DNA from: an uncultured Muribaculaceae bacterium
GTDB taxonomy: Bacteria > Bacteroidota > Bacteroidia > Bacteroidales > Muribaculaceae
Reading direction: 5' to 3'
DNA length: 64,000 nt
Assembly (NCBI GenBank): GCA_910587185.1
Contig: CAJULY010000001.1
Coordinates: forward strand, 316,331 to 380,330
Within the stretch, counting starts at the first letter, position 1, and the number at the start of each line of letters is the position of its first letter. The translations under genes and the position numbers were made by a program. A model generated the notes under the pieces. It ran no database searches. It was not told the origin of the DNA and was given only the letters and a program-made list of their open reading frames with translations. Shown here in pieces: positions 8,507 through 17,063 of the stretch.

Positions 8507-8599
8507 CTTCGTTCTTTTATCTGTTACTATAAGACTCGGATTTACCGAAAAAATTGCAGTGGTAGCAGAAAAATTTTTATTTGTCATTGTCTATCCGGC

Positions 8600-8675
8600 C
8601 ACTCCGCTGCGCTCCATGGCCGGTTACAACACAGCACGCCCTAACGGACTCCGATGGGGAAAACATGACAAAAAA
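8600..8675. repeat. Second copy of the hairpin-element core
   Basis: About 76 bp closely matching 2631-2704, sharing CACTCCGCT, CGCTCCATGGCCGGTTAC, CAGCACGCCCT and GGGGAAAACATGACAAAAA-like blocks with scattered differences and one small indel. The outer inverted arms and the flanking GGGCTAAT duplication of the first copy are absent, so this is a fragment or a separate shorter form. It lies next to the terminator of the gene at 8730-9332. Confidence 0.75.
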
Positions 8676-8706
8676 CGGGAGACAAACAACAAGCGCTTGT
8701 CTCCCG
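8670..8706 (-). terminator. Terminator of the beta-barrel gene
   Basis: A perfect 10-bp stem (8676-8685 with 8697-8706) is followed on the minus strand by a T run (8670-8675). It ends the ligA/barrel transcript and abuts the repeat core. Confidence 0.85.
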
Positions 8707-8729
8707 ATATTGTTTCCGTTTGTTCTCTA

Positions 8730-9332
8730 TTAGAAAAGATAGGCGGCGGTCACTGTCCAATAACGGTTATGGCCTTCGATGTTGGAAGAGCCGGTTGCGC
8801 CGATACTTTTGAGAGTCTTGGTCATGCCGACGCTGTAGCTTGCAGCGATCTGCAGATGTGAGAAAAGTTCCGCGCCGGCTCCGAAATTCCATGAAGTGTC
8901 GAACTTGCGGTTACGCCATGCTTCCTCGGCGCTTCTGCGGCTGGTAAGGAAGGAGAAAGAGGGACCGGTGAAAAGCATGGGGCGCACGATTTTGTTGACC
9001 AGCGGAAGATTCATTTTCCATTTAAGATTGACGGGAATGTCGATATAGTCACGATTGTCCTTGTGGATCTCATTCTGCTCCATGAACTGCGCGTTACGGC
9101 GCACATACATCAGCGACGCGTCAACCCCGACACCCACTACGGGAGCGGTAAACTCTATCATCGCACCACCTGTGAAACCGGCACGGTTATCGGCGTCGAA
9201 AGCGCTTTCATTGAAGTGGAGAGAGTTGATGGCCACACCGGCCTTGAGTCCGAAACGGAGCTGGGCGTCGGCCGACAGAGCCGAAGCGAAAGAAGCCACA
9301 ATAATGGCAAATACGATCGTCAGTTTTTTCAT
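8730..9332 (-). CDS. Small outer membrane beta-barrel (porin/PorT-like)
   Basis: A 200-aa protein with a signal peptide (MKKLTIVFAIIVASFASALSADA), then FGLKAGVAINSLHF and alternating beta strands ending in an aromatic residue (TAAYLF), as expected for an eight-stranded outer membrane barrel of the OMP_b-brl_2/PorT type. Such proteins are abundant in Bacteroidetes and mostly uncharacterised. It starts 26 bp after the ligA stop codon and may share its transcript. A strong terminator follows. Confidence 0.82.
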   Translation of the reverse strand: MKKLTIVFAIIVASFASALSADAQLRFGLKAGVAINSLHFNESAFDADNRAGFTGGAMIEFTAPVVGVGVDASLMYVRRNAQFMEQNEIHKDNRDYIDIPVNLKWKMNLPLVNKIVRPMLFTGPSFSFLTSRRSAEEAWRNRKFDTSWNFGAGAELFSHLQIAASYSVGMTKTLKSIGATGSSNIEGHNRYWTVTAAYLF

Positions 9333-9358
9333 TTTGTCAAAATTCTGTTTGTTGGTTA

Positions 9359-11365
9359 TTATTCTATCATTTTCAAAAATGTGTCTTCATCTATTATAGG
9401 GATACCGAGCTTGTTAGCCTTCTCGAGTTTGGCCGGCCCCATGTTTTCGCCGGCAAGCACATAATCGGTCTTTTTCGAAATCGAGCCAACGTTCTTACCG
9501 CCGTTCTGTTCTATGAGGTCCTTATATTCGTCGCGTGAGTGACGGGAGAAAGTGCCGGATATCACTATAGATTTTCCGGCAAGACGGTCGGAACGCATCG
9601 TTGAATCGCTCTCGGGCATTGACATCTGAAGCCCATAGCCGCGAAGCCGTTCAACGATCGCGAGATTCCGCTCGTCGGCAAAATACTCGACTATCGATGC
9701 CGCTATTCTCGGCCCGATATCCTCGATCTGCGTCAGTTCCTCGGCCGACATAGCCATCAGACGGTCTATGCTTCCGGTTGCACGGGCGAGTTTCTTGGCC
9801 ACTGTCTCTCCGACAAAAGGGATGGAGAGCGCATAGACCACGCGGTCAAAAGTAACCGACTTCGATTCCTCGAGGCCCTGAAGTATCCGTTCGGCGCTCC
9901 GTTCACCGAATCCGGGCAACATGCTGAGATCGGCGGCTGTAAGTTCGTAGAGGTCTGCGGCATTCTTTATCAGGCCTGTCTCAAAGAGATCGGTGACGGT
10001 CTCTTCGCCAATGCCGTCGATATTCATCATGCGGCGCCCGACGAAATGTTCCACTCGGCCGGTGATCTGCGGCACACATCCATATTTGTTGGGACATATC
10101 CATGACGCCTCTCCTTCGGCGCGGACGAGCGGAGTGCCGCATGAAGGACAGTCGCGACAGAACCGAACTGGCTCGGCATCAGGCTGCCTGTCGGCCATTT
10201 CCACACCGGTTATCTTCGGGATTATCTCACCGCCTTTCTCAACGTAGAGCATATCGCCTTCATGGATGTCGAGAGTGCGGATTATGTCTTCGTTATGGAG
10301 CGACGCACGCTTCACTATGGTTCCGGAAAGCAATACGGGTTCAAGATTAGCGACGGGCGTTATGATTCCGGAACGACCGACCTCGAACGAAACAAACCTC
10401 AGGCGCGTCAACGCACGTTCGGCCTGAAATTTATAAGCGATGGCCCAGCGGGGGCTTTTGGCCGTGAAGCCGAGATTGAGCTGCTGGCGCATATCGTTGA
10501 CTTTGAACACCAGGCCGTCGGTGGCAACGGGCAACTCCCTTCGGGCCGTATCCCAGTGACTGATGAACCAGTCAACGTCGTCGATGGAATGAAGAAGCGT
10601 CATGGCGTCGGACACCTTGAAACCCCACGAGCGGGCGGCGAGCATGTTGTCGAAATGATTGTCGAAAGGCAGATCATCGCCGAGCATATAATATAGGTAT
10701 GCATCAAGACCACGACGCGCCACTTCGGCGGAGTTCTGAAGCTTCAGGGTTCCCGAGGCTGCATTTCGGGGGTTGGCGAAAAGCGGCTCTTCGTTGAAAG
10801 CACGCTCTTCGTTCAGGCGTTCAAACGCCTTCCACGGCAAAACAATCTCTCCCCTTATCTCGAAACGCTTCGGCCATCCGCTCCCTTGCAGCTGCAGCGG
10901 GATACTGCGGATTGTCTTGACATTGTCGGTCACCACGTCGCCCTTTTCTCCGTCACCACGGGTGACGGCGCGGACAAGACGGCCATCCTCATAGTGGAGC
11001 GAGATGGAAGTTCCGTCAAATTTAAGTTCTCCGACAATTGCGACATCTTCGCCGGGAAGCGCCTCCTTGCAGCGGGTCACGAACTCGTCAACCTCTTTCA
11101 CGGTGTAGGTATTGCCGAGGGAGAGCATGCGGCGCTCATGGTAGAACTGCTCGAATCCCTTTACGGAGAGATCGCTGCCTACGCGGTGGGTGGGGGAAAG
11201 CGGATCGTCAAAGTCGGGGTATTCATGTTCAAGACGTTCAAGTTCCTTGAGTTTCTGATCGAACTCAAAGTCAGACACAGTCGGTGAATTCAACACATAA
11301 TAATTGTAATTATGGCGGTTGAGTTCATTTCTGAGGTTCTCGATTTTCTGTTTTACGGAATCCAT
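9359..11365 (-). CDS. ligA: NAD+-dependent DNA ligase
   Basis: Joins Okazaki fragments and repair nicks using NAD+. The 668-aa protein has the expected order: the Ia domain (residues 1-60, NYYVLNSPTVSDFEFD), the adenylation domain with catalytic Lys115 in ELKFDGTS, the OB domain, the four-cysteine zinc finger (CRDCPSC and CPNKYGC), the HhH domains around 470-570 and a C-terminal BRCT domain (about 590-668). Length and motifs are normal. A TAATTTTG box lies just upstream, with no clear -33. Confidence 0.97.
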   Translation of the reverse strand: MDSVKQKIENLRNELNRHNYNYYVLNSPTVSDFEFDQKLKELERLEHEYPDFDDPLSPTHRVGSDLSVKGFEQFYHERRMLSLGNTYTVKEVDEFVTRCKEALPGEDVAIVGELKFDGTSISLHYEDGRLVRAVTRGDGEKGDVVTDNVKTIRSIPLQLQGSGWPKRFEIRGEIVLPWKAFERLNEERAFNEEPLFANPRNAASGTLKLQNSAEVARRGLDAYLYYMLGDDLPFDNHFDNMLAARSWGFKVSDAMTLLHSIDDVDWFISHWDTARRELPVATDGLVFKVNDMRQQLNLGFTAKSPRWAIAYKFQAERALTRLRFVSFEVGRSGIITPVANLEPVLLSGTIVKRASLHNEDIIRTLDIHEGDMLYVEKGGEIIPKITGVEMADRQPDAEPVRFCRDCPSCGTPLVRAEGEASWICPNKYGCVPQITGRVEHFVGRRMMNIDGIGEETVTDLFETGLIKNAADLYELTAADLSMLPGFGERSAERILQGLEESKSVTFDRVVYALSIPFVGETVAKKLARATGSIDRLMAMSAEELTQIEDIGPRIAASIVEYFADERNLAIVERLRGYGLQMSMPESDSTMRSDRLAGKSIVISGTFSRHSRDEYKDLIEQNGGKNVGSISKKTDYVLAGENMGPAKLEKANKLGIPIIDEDTFLKMIE

Positions 11366-11382
11366 AAGCTATAAATTCGCAA

Positions 11383-11390
11383 CAAAATTA
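11383..11390 (-). promoter_or_regulatory. Probable -7 element of ligA
   Basis: TAATTTTG on the minus strand, 17 bp before the ligA start. No good -33 box at the usual distance, so the promoter is only tentative. Confidence 0.45.
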
Positions 11391-11412
11391 GCACAAAATT
11401 CGCAGAAAACCG

Positions 11413-11420
11413 TAACTTTG
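11413..11420 (+). promoter_or_regulatory. Probable -7 element of the M28-SufE-POT operon
   Basis: TAACTTTG lies 26 bp upstream of the peptidase start. No consensus -33 is seen. It is back to back with the ligA promoter. Confidence 0.5.
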
Positions 11421-11446
11421 TAGCTTAAAACATCTTCTAAACGGAA

Positions 11447-12457
11447 ATGTATAAATTTTTGACAACAATAATAGCTGCCGGAATGGCCATAGCTTCGACT
11501 TCGTGCGGTCACGCCAAATCGGAGCAGAACAGCGCCATTTCAAAAGCCGACACCTCGGTAATGACCGACATACCGGACTTTGACGCAGACAGCGCCTATG
11601 CCTTCATCGACGCCCAGGTAGCCTTTGGACCGCGCGTCCCGGGAACGCCGGCGCATGAGAAATGCGAGAATTACATCGTTTCATCGCTTCGGAAATTCGG
11701 AGCGGACACGGTCAGCGTCCAGAGAACCACCGTCACCGCTTTCGACGGCACGCGGCTGCCTGTCGCCAATATAATGGCTTCATTCAACAACGGCGCTCCG
11801 CGCAAAGTGCTTCTCGTGGCACATTACGACACCAGGCCGTTCGCCGACGAGGAAAAAGATAAAGCCAAACGCAACACCCCCATTGACGGAGCCAACGACG
11901 GCGGAAGCGGCGTGGGCGTCCTTCTCGAAATCGCGCGGCAACTGGGACAGAAAGCGCCTCAGATCGGAATAGACATGCTGTTCACCGACGTGGAGGACTA
12001 CGGCACCTCAGAGGGTCAGGACTCCGACGGGTCATGGTGTCTCGGCACCCAGTACTGGGCAGACAACAACCCATACGTCGGCAAAACGCGACCCGCTTAC
12101 GGGATACTCCTCGACATGGTCGGCGGAAGAGGCGCAGTCTTCACACGCGAATATACTTCCATGAACCTTGCGCCCGACATTGTCAACCTCGTCTGGGGGA
12201 CCGCGTCACGCTCACCCTACTCCGACCGTTTTTCCAACGACGTGCAGGGAGCGGCAATGGATGACCACATATATGTGAGCAAAGCCGGAATCCCGTGCAT
12301 AGACATAATAGAGATAGCCAACCCGCAGACCGGCGGTTTCCCTCCCACATGGCACACCCTGGCCGACAATATGGACGCCATTGACCGCTCGACCCTCAAA
12401 GCTGTGGGACAGGTAGTCACGGACGTTCTGTACTCTGAACCGGCAACCCAACCCTAA
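11447..12457 (+). CDS. M28-family zinc peptidase lipoprotein (glutaminyl cyclase-like)
   Basis: Exported lipoprotein of family M28, which includes aminopeptidases and glutaminyl-peptide cyclotransferases. The 336-aa protein has a lipobox (IASTSC, Cys20). Metal-site motifs follow in order: VAHYDTR, DGANDGGSG, TDVEDYG, an Asp in ILLDMVGG and PTWHTLADN near the C terminus. Bacteroidetes members are often annotated as glutaminyl cyclases, and the fold alone does not decide between the two activities. It is first in a tight operon with a SufE protein (27 bp) and a peptide transporter (30 bp), which suits peptide use. Confidence 0.88.
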   Translation: MYKFLTTIIAAGMAIASTSCGHAKSEQNSAISKADTSVMTDIPDFDADSAYAFIDAQVAFGPRVPGTPAHEKCENYIVSSLRKFGADTVSVQRTTVTAFDGTRLPVANIMASFNNGAPRKVLLVAHYDTRPFADEEKDKAKRNTPIDGANDGGSGVGVLLEIARQLGQKAPQIGIDMLFTDVEDYGTSEGQDSDGSWCLGTQYWADNNPYVGKTRPAYGILLDMVGGRGAVFTREYTSMNLAPDIVNLVWGTASRSPYSDRFSNDVQGAAMDDHIYVSKAGIPCIDIIEIANPQTGGFPPTWHTLADNMDAIDRSTLKAVGQVVTDVLYSEPATQP

Positions 12458-12484
12458 GACCCAATCACACAAAAACAATACATC

Positions 12485-12922
12485 ATGACCATAAACGAAT
12501 CACAACAGGAAATAATCGATGAATTTTCAGACGTAGAGGACTGGATGGACCGCTACGCCATGATTATAGATCTGGGCAATTCCCTTCCTCCCATCGACGA
12601 CAGCTACAAGACCCCTGAGCACCTTATCGAAGGGTGTCAGAGCCGTGTGTGGCTCAACGCCGAGGAGCGCGACGGCAAGGTCTATTTCACCGCCGACTCC
12701 GACGCCATCATCGTAAAAGGCATAATCGCGATGCTTATAAAAGTCCTCAACGGCCACACTCCGGCCGAGATTCTCGCCTCGGACCTTCATTTCATCGACG
12801 ACATAGGGTTGGCCGAAAACCTGTCGCCCACGCGCTCCAACGGTCTGCTCGCGATGGTGAAACAGATGCGTCTCTATGCGATGGCAATGGAGATGCGCGA
12901 CAAAAAACAATCAGAACAATAA
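12485..12922 (+). CDS. SufE-family sulfur acceptor
   Basis: SufE-like protein of 145 aa. SufE accepts persulfide sulfur from the cysteine desulfurase SufS for iron-sulfur cluster assembly. The reactive cysteine lies in the conserved loop IEGCQSRVW near residue 51, and the whole chain fits the single-domain family. Odd context: the neighbours are a peptidase and a peptide transporter, not suf genes, though stand-alone sufE genes are common in Bacteroidetes. Confidence 0.93.
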   Translation: MTINESQQEIIDEFSDVEDWMDRYAMIIDLGNSLPPIDDSYKTPEHLIEGCQSRVWLNAEERDGKVYFTADSDAIIVKGIIAMLIKVLNGHTPAEILASDLHFIDDIGLAENLSPTRSNGLLAMVKQMRLYAMAMEMRDKKQSEQ

Positions 12923-12952
12923 CAAACCAATAAATTCACAACACCACCAGCT

Positions 12953-14671
12953 ATGTTTAAAAACCAACCGAAAGGACTGTATGTGCTCGCGCTGGCCAAC
13001 ACCGGAGAACGCTTCGGCTACTACACCATGCTCGCCATCCTGCTCCTCTTCCTTCAGGCCAAATTCGGCTTCTCGACCGCTCTTGCCGGTACGATCTACT
13101 CAACATTCCTCGCATTGGTCTATTTCATGCCTATGATCGGCGGATGGATCGCCGACAAATGGAATTTCCAGAAGACGGTGACTCTCGGAATCGTCGTGAT
13201 GTTCCTCGGCTATCTCGTCATGTCGATCCCGACCCCTCGCGGCGCCGTCACATCAATGATCATCATGTTTGTGGCCCTGCTGCTGATCTCTGTCGGAACC
13301 GGCCTTTTCAAAGGCAACCTTCAGGTGATGGTGGGCGATCTCTACGATGATCCCCGCTACAGCGAAAAACGCGACATCGCCTTCTCGCTCTTCTACATGG
13401 CCATCAACATCGGCGCCATGTTCGCCCCCCAGGTAACCGTCTGGCTCTGCGAGACAGCCCTCCACGCCAACGGCCTCGTCTATGACGGAGCGATCCCGAG
13501 TATCTGCAACAAGATCATCGCCGGCGAGACTCCCACACCCGAAGCCATGGCAACCCTGACCAACTTCGCACCCCAGGGCGCAAATCTCCACGAATTCGCA
13601 GAAACTTACATGAACACCATCACCACGGGCTACAGCTATGCGTTCGGCGTGGCATGTCTCTCCATGGTACTCAGCTTCCTCATCTACAAGATAGGCAAAA
13701 GCACCTACAGCAATGTAGCCGATACGAAGGACAAGAAAGCCGGTTCGACCGCTGCCGCAGCTCCTGTCAAGGAACTCACTCCCGAGCAGACCAAGAGCCG
13801 CATCACAGCCCTTTTGCTCGTCTTCGCTGTGGTTATTTTCTTCTGGATGGTATTCCACCAGAACGGAGCTACCCTCACCAAGTTCGCCGAGGTCTTCACG
13901 ATGTCGGAATCTACCGGATGGACCCGCATAGGCTTCAACATCTGGGCTCTCGCAACAATAGTTGTGGCTGTCTATGCATTCTTCAGCCTCGCCCAGAGTA
14001 AGACCGCCAAGGGACGCATCATCTCGGCAGTGGTTCTTGCAGCCGCAGCCGGCGTGATATGGTACTTCTATGGCATCACTCCCGAAACCGTGACCGGAAT
14101 CCAGCCTCAGGTGTTCCAGCAGTTCAACCCCTTCTATGTGGTTGCCCTCACCCCCTTCTCGGTAGCTCTCTTCGGCTGGCTCGCCAACAAGAAGAAAGAG
14201 CCTTCGGCACCGCGCAAGATAGGCTACGGTATGCTCGTGGCAGCATTCGCCTTCCTCGTTATGTGCATCGGCTCAATCGGTCTCGGTGTAGCACCCGAAC
14301 AGGGCCAGGGCGAACATCTCGTAAGCCCCAACCTTCTGATCGGAACCTATCTCATACTGACCTTCGCCGAACTTCTGCTCTCGCCGATGGGTATATCTTT
14401 CGTCAGCAAGGTTGCACCTCCCAAGTACAAAGGCGCCATGATGGGCTGCTGGTTCGGCGCTACCGCAATCGGTAACTACCTCGTGCTCATCCCCACCCTT
14501 CTCTGGAACTCGATCGATGTGTCAATACTCTGGGCCATCCTCATTGTTGTCTGCCTGATCTCGGCCGGCTTCATCTTCTTCATGATGAAACGCCTTGAAG
14601 CCGCCACCGCCGACGACACCCCCGCGCCCACGGAAGACGCTCTCGAAACCGTTGAAGACGACGCGATCTGA
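12953..14671 (+). CDS. POT-family proton:peptide symporter
   Basis: Inner membrane di-/tripeptide transporter of the proton-dependent oligopeptide family (MFS). The 572-aa protein has the signature ANTGERFGYYTMLAILLLF (ExxER-type region) and GTGLFKGNLQVMVGDLY, with about 12-14 hydrophobic segments and a C-terminal acidic tail. The upstream genes encode an exported peptidase and SufE, so the operon probably links peptide breakdown to uptake. A long terminator hairpin follows. Confidence 0.94.
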   Translation: MFKNQPKGLYVLALANTGERFGYYTMLAILLLFLQAKFGFSTALAGTIYSTFLALVYFMPMIGGWIADKWNFQKTVTLGIVVMFLGYLVMSIPTPRGAVTSMIIMFVALLLISVGTGLFKGNLQVMVGDLYDDPRYSEKRDIAFSLFYMAINIGAMFAPQVTVWLCETALHANGLVYDGAIPSICNKIIAGETPTPEAMATLTNFAPQGANLHEFAETYMNTITTGYSYAFGVACLSMVLSFLIYKIGKSTYSNVADTKDKKAGSTAAAAPVKELTPEQTKSRITALLLVFAVVIFFWMVFHQNGATLTKFAEVFTMSESTGWTRIGFNIWALATIVVAVYAFFSLAQSKTAKGRIISAVVLAAAAGVIWYFYGITPETVTGIQPQVFQQFNPFYVVALTPFSVALFGWLANKKKEPSAPRKIGYGMLVAAFAFLVMCIGSIGLGVAPEQGQGEHLVSPNLLIGTYLILTFAELLLSPMGISFVSKVAPPKYKGAMMGCWFGATAIGNYLVLIPTLLWNSIDVSILWAILIVVCLISAGFIFFMMKRLEAATADDTPAPTEDALETVEDDAI

Positions 14672-14696
14672 TCTTCACAAGATATAACATACCCCG

Positions 14697-14730
14697 GAAC
14701 CGCACGCCCCATTAAAACGGCGTGCGGTTC
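14697..14730 (+). terminator. Terminator of the peptide-transporter operon
   Basis: Perfect 12-bp stem (14697-14708 with 14719-14730) with a 10-nt loop, then TGTTTATG. Confidence 0.75.
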
Positions 14731-14801
14731 TGTTTATGCCTGAAGTGAACCGAAAGCGCCGCGGGCGCGTTTAATTACCGGAAACAAAATCGAAAAAAAT
14801 C

Positions 14802-14984
14802 ATGGCAACCATCATACTTGACACTCCCGCCACTCTCCACCTCCTGATAGTCATCGCGGCTGTCATTATTTCAGCAGCTGTCGGCGCAATAGCCACCCGA
14901 CTGCTCAACGGCGTCATACACAAACGTCCGCAACGCGTTACAATGACAGTAAAATCAGGTTCCCGTCAACTTTTACGAAAATAA
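14802..14984 (+). CDS. Small single-span membrane protein, hypothetical
   Basis: A 60-aa frame with one hydrophobic segment (about residues 10-35) and a basic C-terminal tail (HKRPQRVT...SRQLLRK). It follows an operon terminator, and an A-rich stretch precedes the ATG. Hydrophobic span followed by a basic tail suggests the tail stays in the cytosol. I do not recognise a family. The composition and regular pattern favour a real gene, but homologs would be needed to be sure. Confidence 0.45.
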   Translation: MATIILDTPATLHLLIVIAAVIISAAVGAIATRLLNGVIHKRPQRVTMTVKSGSRQLLRK

Positions 14985-14986
14985 TC

Positions 14987-15017
14987 ATTGTGATTTGAAA
15001 TAAAATCACTAACTTTG
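14987..15017 (+). promoter_or_regulatory. Promoter of tRNA-Pro
   Basis: ATTG at 14987-14990, 19 bp spacer, TAACTTTG at 15010-15017. The RNA would begin about 33-36 nt before the mature tRNA. Confidence 0.65.
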
Positions 15018-15054
15018 CCCCGCAATTGAGAAGGAAAAGCTCAATCGGCTGCCT

Positions 15055-15127
15055 CGGGGTGTAGCACAGTTGGCAGCGCGCCACGTTCGGGACGTGGAGG
15101 TCGGAAGTTCGAGTCTTCTCACCCCGA
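15055..15127 (+). tRNA. tRNA-Pro (anticodon CGG)
   Basis: A 73-nt cloverleaf: acceptor CGGGGTG pairs with CACCCCG, the discriminator is A, the D-loop has AGTTGGC, the anticodon stem is CCACG/CGTGG around loop TTCGGGA (anticodon CGG, reading CCG), and the T-arm loop is TTCGAGT. The 3' CCA is not encoded. A terminator follows at 15137-15170, so it is a single-gene transcript. Confidence 0.95.
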
Positions 15128-15136
15128 CAAAACAGG

Positions 15137-15170
15137 ACAACCTTTCAGACCATTCGGCCTGTGAGGTTGT
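15137..15170 (+). terminator. Terminator of tRNA-Pro
   Basis: Stem ACAACCT...AGGTTGT (15137-15143/15164-15170) with further inner pairing, followed by a T-rich run. Confidence 0.65.
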
Positions 15171-15208
15171 TATTGTTTATATAGCTATCCTCAAATTCAC
15201 ATATATAT

Positions 15209-15514
15209 ATGCAACTGATAGAACTGAACATCGACAAGATCATAGAACTTTGCAAAAAGTTCCATGTCCGCAAGCTCTGGGTTTTCGGCTCGATTCTAAC
15301 CAATCGCTTCAACGACAAAAGCGATGTTGACCTATGTGTGGATTTCGACAAGAGCAAAGTGGATTTGTTTGACTATGCTGACAACTTCTTCGATTTCCAA
15401 TATGCTCTTGAAGATATCCTTGGTCGTAAAATAGACATTACGGAAGATACAGCCGTGCGAAACAGATATTTCAGACAAGAACTCGATGAAACCCGCAAGT
15501 TGATTTATGGCTGA
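15209..15514 (+). CDS. MntA-type nucleotidyltransferase antitoxin
   Basis: Minimal nucleotidyltransferase of 101 aa. It carries the exact GSX10DXD motif of MntA antitoxins: Gly27-Ser28 and Asp39-Val-Asp41. In studied pairs such as the Shewanella one, MntA adds AMP units to a tyrosine of the HEPN toxin and so silences it. It overlaps the HepT-like gene by 8 bp, so the two are translated together. The pair sits right behind a tRNA gene, a frequent place for accessory insertions. Confidence 0.9.
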   Translation: MQLIELNIDKIIELCKKFHVRKLWVFGSILTNRFNDKSDVDLCVDFDKSKVDLFDYADNFFDFQYALEDILGRKIDITEDTAVRNRYFRQELDETRKLIYG

Positions 15515-15875
15515 TAAATTAGTCGTAAAATATCTCAACGACATGCTTGACTCGATCAAACAGATAAAGTCATATTTCGACACATTGCCACGGAGATTTG
15601 ACATATATTGCAAAACCCCTATGATGCAACGTGCTATTCAAATGAATATTTCAATCATAGGAGAAGCAACTAATAGACTGCTTAAAATCGCCCCGGAAAT
15701 ACCAATTACGAAAGCAAGGAAAATAGTTGATACTCGTAATTATATGATTCATGGTTATGATAGCGTCAGCCATGACATGGTTTGGTCAATAGTGATAAAT
15801 CATCTGCCTTTATTGAAATCGGAAATAATCAGGATTTTAACAGAAATCGGAACTGATTCAGAACAAACCAAATAA
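15507..15875 (+). CDS. HepT-like HEPN RNase toxin (DUF86)
   Basis: HEPN-domain toxin of 122 aa. It keeps the RX4HXY active motif: Arg77, His82 and Tyr84 in TRNYMIHGYD. In characterised HepT proteins this motif cleaves RNA, and the tyrosine is the residue AMPylated by MntA. The partner nucleotidyltransferase overlaps its start by 8 bp. All key residues are present, so the module looks functional. The RNA target is unknown. Confidence 0.9.
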   Translation: MADKLVVKYLNDMLDSIKQIKSYFDTLPRRFDIYCKTPMMQRAIQMNISIIGEATNRLLKIAPEIPITKARKIVDTRNYMIHGYDSVSHDMVWSIVINHLPLLKSEIIRILTEIGTDSEQTK

Positions 15876-15979
15876 AAAAATCAAAACAATTCTCTCAGGA
15901 GCAATTAACAAACATCCAATCATATTCGACAGGAATCCTTTATCGCAATTCTCAATCAAGAAATTCTCAGTGAAAATTT

Positions 15980-16014
15980 AAGGTGCGCCGGGCTTCATCA
16001 GCGGGGCGCACCTT
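15980..16014. terminator. Bidirectional terminator between hepT and ompA-like gene
   Basis: 10-bp stem (15980-15989/16005-16014) flanked by A-rich and T-rich sequence on both sides, placed between convergent genes. Confidence 0.7.
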
Positions 16015-16057
16015 GATTAAATATATAATATAATTAGTATTACTGCTGTTTTCTCGT

Positions 16058-16930
16058 TTAATGCGACTCGGCGTCGGGAGCCTTGTCGATAAGATCCATG
16101 AACTGATCGAGCTTGGGAGTGATTATGATCTCCGTGCGGCGGTTGCGCTGACGTCCGACTTCAGTATCGTTGTCGGTCAGAGGATTGTATTCGCCACGGC
16201 CACCGGCTGTGAGACGCGAGGGATCCACACCGAAATCATTCTGAAGCACCTGAACCACCGATGACGCACGCAGACAGCTCAGATCCCAGTTGTTACGGAT
16301 GTTGGTGCGCGAAATAGGCACATTGTCAGTGTTGCCTTCAACAAGAACGTCGTAGCTCTTATAGTCCTTGATGATCTTGGCAATCTTGCTGAGGGTCTCC
16401 ATGGCCCTGTCGCTTATCTCATAGCTGCCCGACTTGAAAAGCATATTGTCGGCAAGCGAGATATAGACGACGCCTTTGAGGACTTTGATGTCAACGTCGC
16501 GAAGCTCGTCTTTGTCAAGCGAACGGGTCAGATTGTTGGTCAGAACCATCAGAAGCGAGTCCGATTTCGATTTCGCATTGACGAGCTGCTTGATGTAAGC
16601 GTTTGAAGCATTTATCTCGTCAACGAGCTTCGAGATGTTCACGTTGCCCTGGGTGTTCTGTGCGATACTCTGGTTGAGCGATCCCTGAAGAGCGGCATAA
16701 CCGGCTTTGAGATCCTCGTTGGCCTTGCGGGCATCGGCGAGCTGGGCGTCAAGGCTCTTGGTATTGGCGTTGCATTCGGCCAGATCGACCTGTGAAGTAT
16801 GATATTTTGCAGCCAGCTCGTCATATTTTCCCTGAAGGGCGGTATATTTCTTGTTGCTTGTACAGCTTGTTGACATAAGTACCAGCACCCCCACGGCTAA
16901 AGCGGCCGATAAAAATTTTCTTGTTCTCAT
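16058..16930 (-). CDS. OmpA/MotB-domain lipoprotein
   Basis: Peptidoglycan-associated outer membrane lipoprotein of 290 aa. It has a lipobox (LMSTSC, Cys23) and an N-terminal coiled-coil-like region with heptads (about 28-115). The C-terminal OmpA domain (about 150-275) has LSKIAKIIKDY, VLVEGNTDNVPI, RASSVVQVL and GGRGEYNPL, the residues that contact meso-diaminopimelate peptidoglycan in the family. It probably ties the outer membrane to the wall. It is transcribed alone or behind the glycosyltransferase gene, 133 bp upstream. Confidence 0.92.
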   Translation of the reverse strand: MRTRKFLSAALAVGVLVLMSTSCTSNKKYTALQGKYDELAAKYHTSQVDLAECNANTKSLDAQLADARKANEDLKAGYAALQGSLNQSIAQNTQGNVNISKLVDEINASNAYIKQLVNAKSKSDSLLMVLTNNLTRSLDKDELRDVDIKVLKGVVYISLADNMLFKSGSYEISDRAMETLSKIAKIIKDYKSYDVLVEGNTDNVPISRTNIRNNWDLSCLRASSVVQVLQNDFGVDPSRLTAGGRGEYNPLTDNDTEVGRQRNRRTEIIITPKLDQFMDLIDKAPDAESH

Positions 16931-17063
16931 AACTGTTTCTCTTTATGCGGATTTAACTGTTTATGATTTTGGCATTATATAATGTAAGACGTTAAAATCA
17001 GGAAAAAGTTTAATTCCTTCAGCAAGAATTTCTAAAAAATCTCCGACCTCTGGCGCTGTCTGT

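Noticed and set aside
8012..8587. Longer N terminus for the sigma factor
   Set aside because: The 27 added residues do not resemble the family; the ATG at 8506 gives the normal start.
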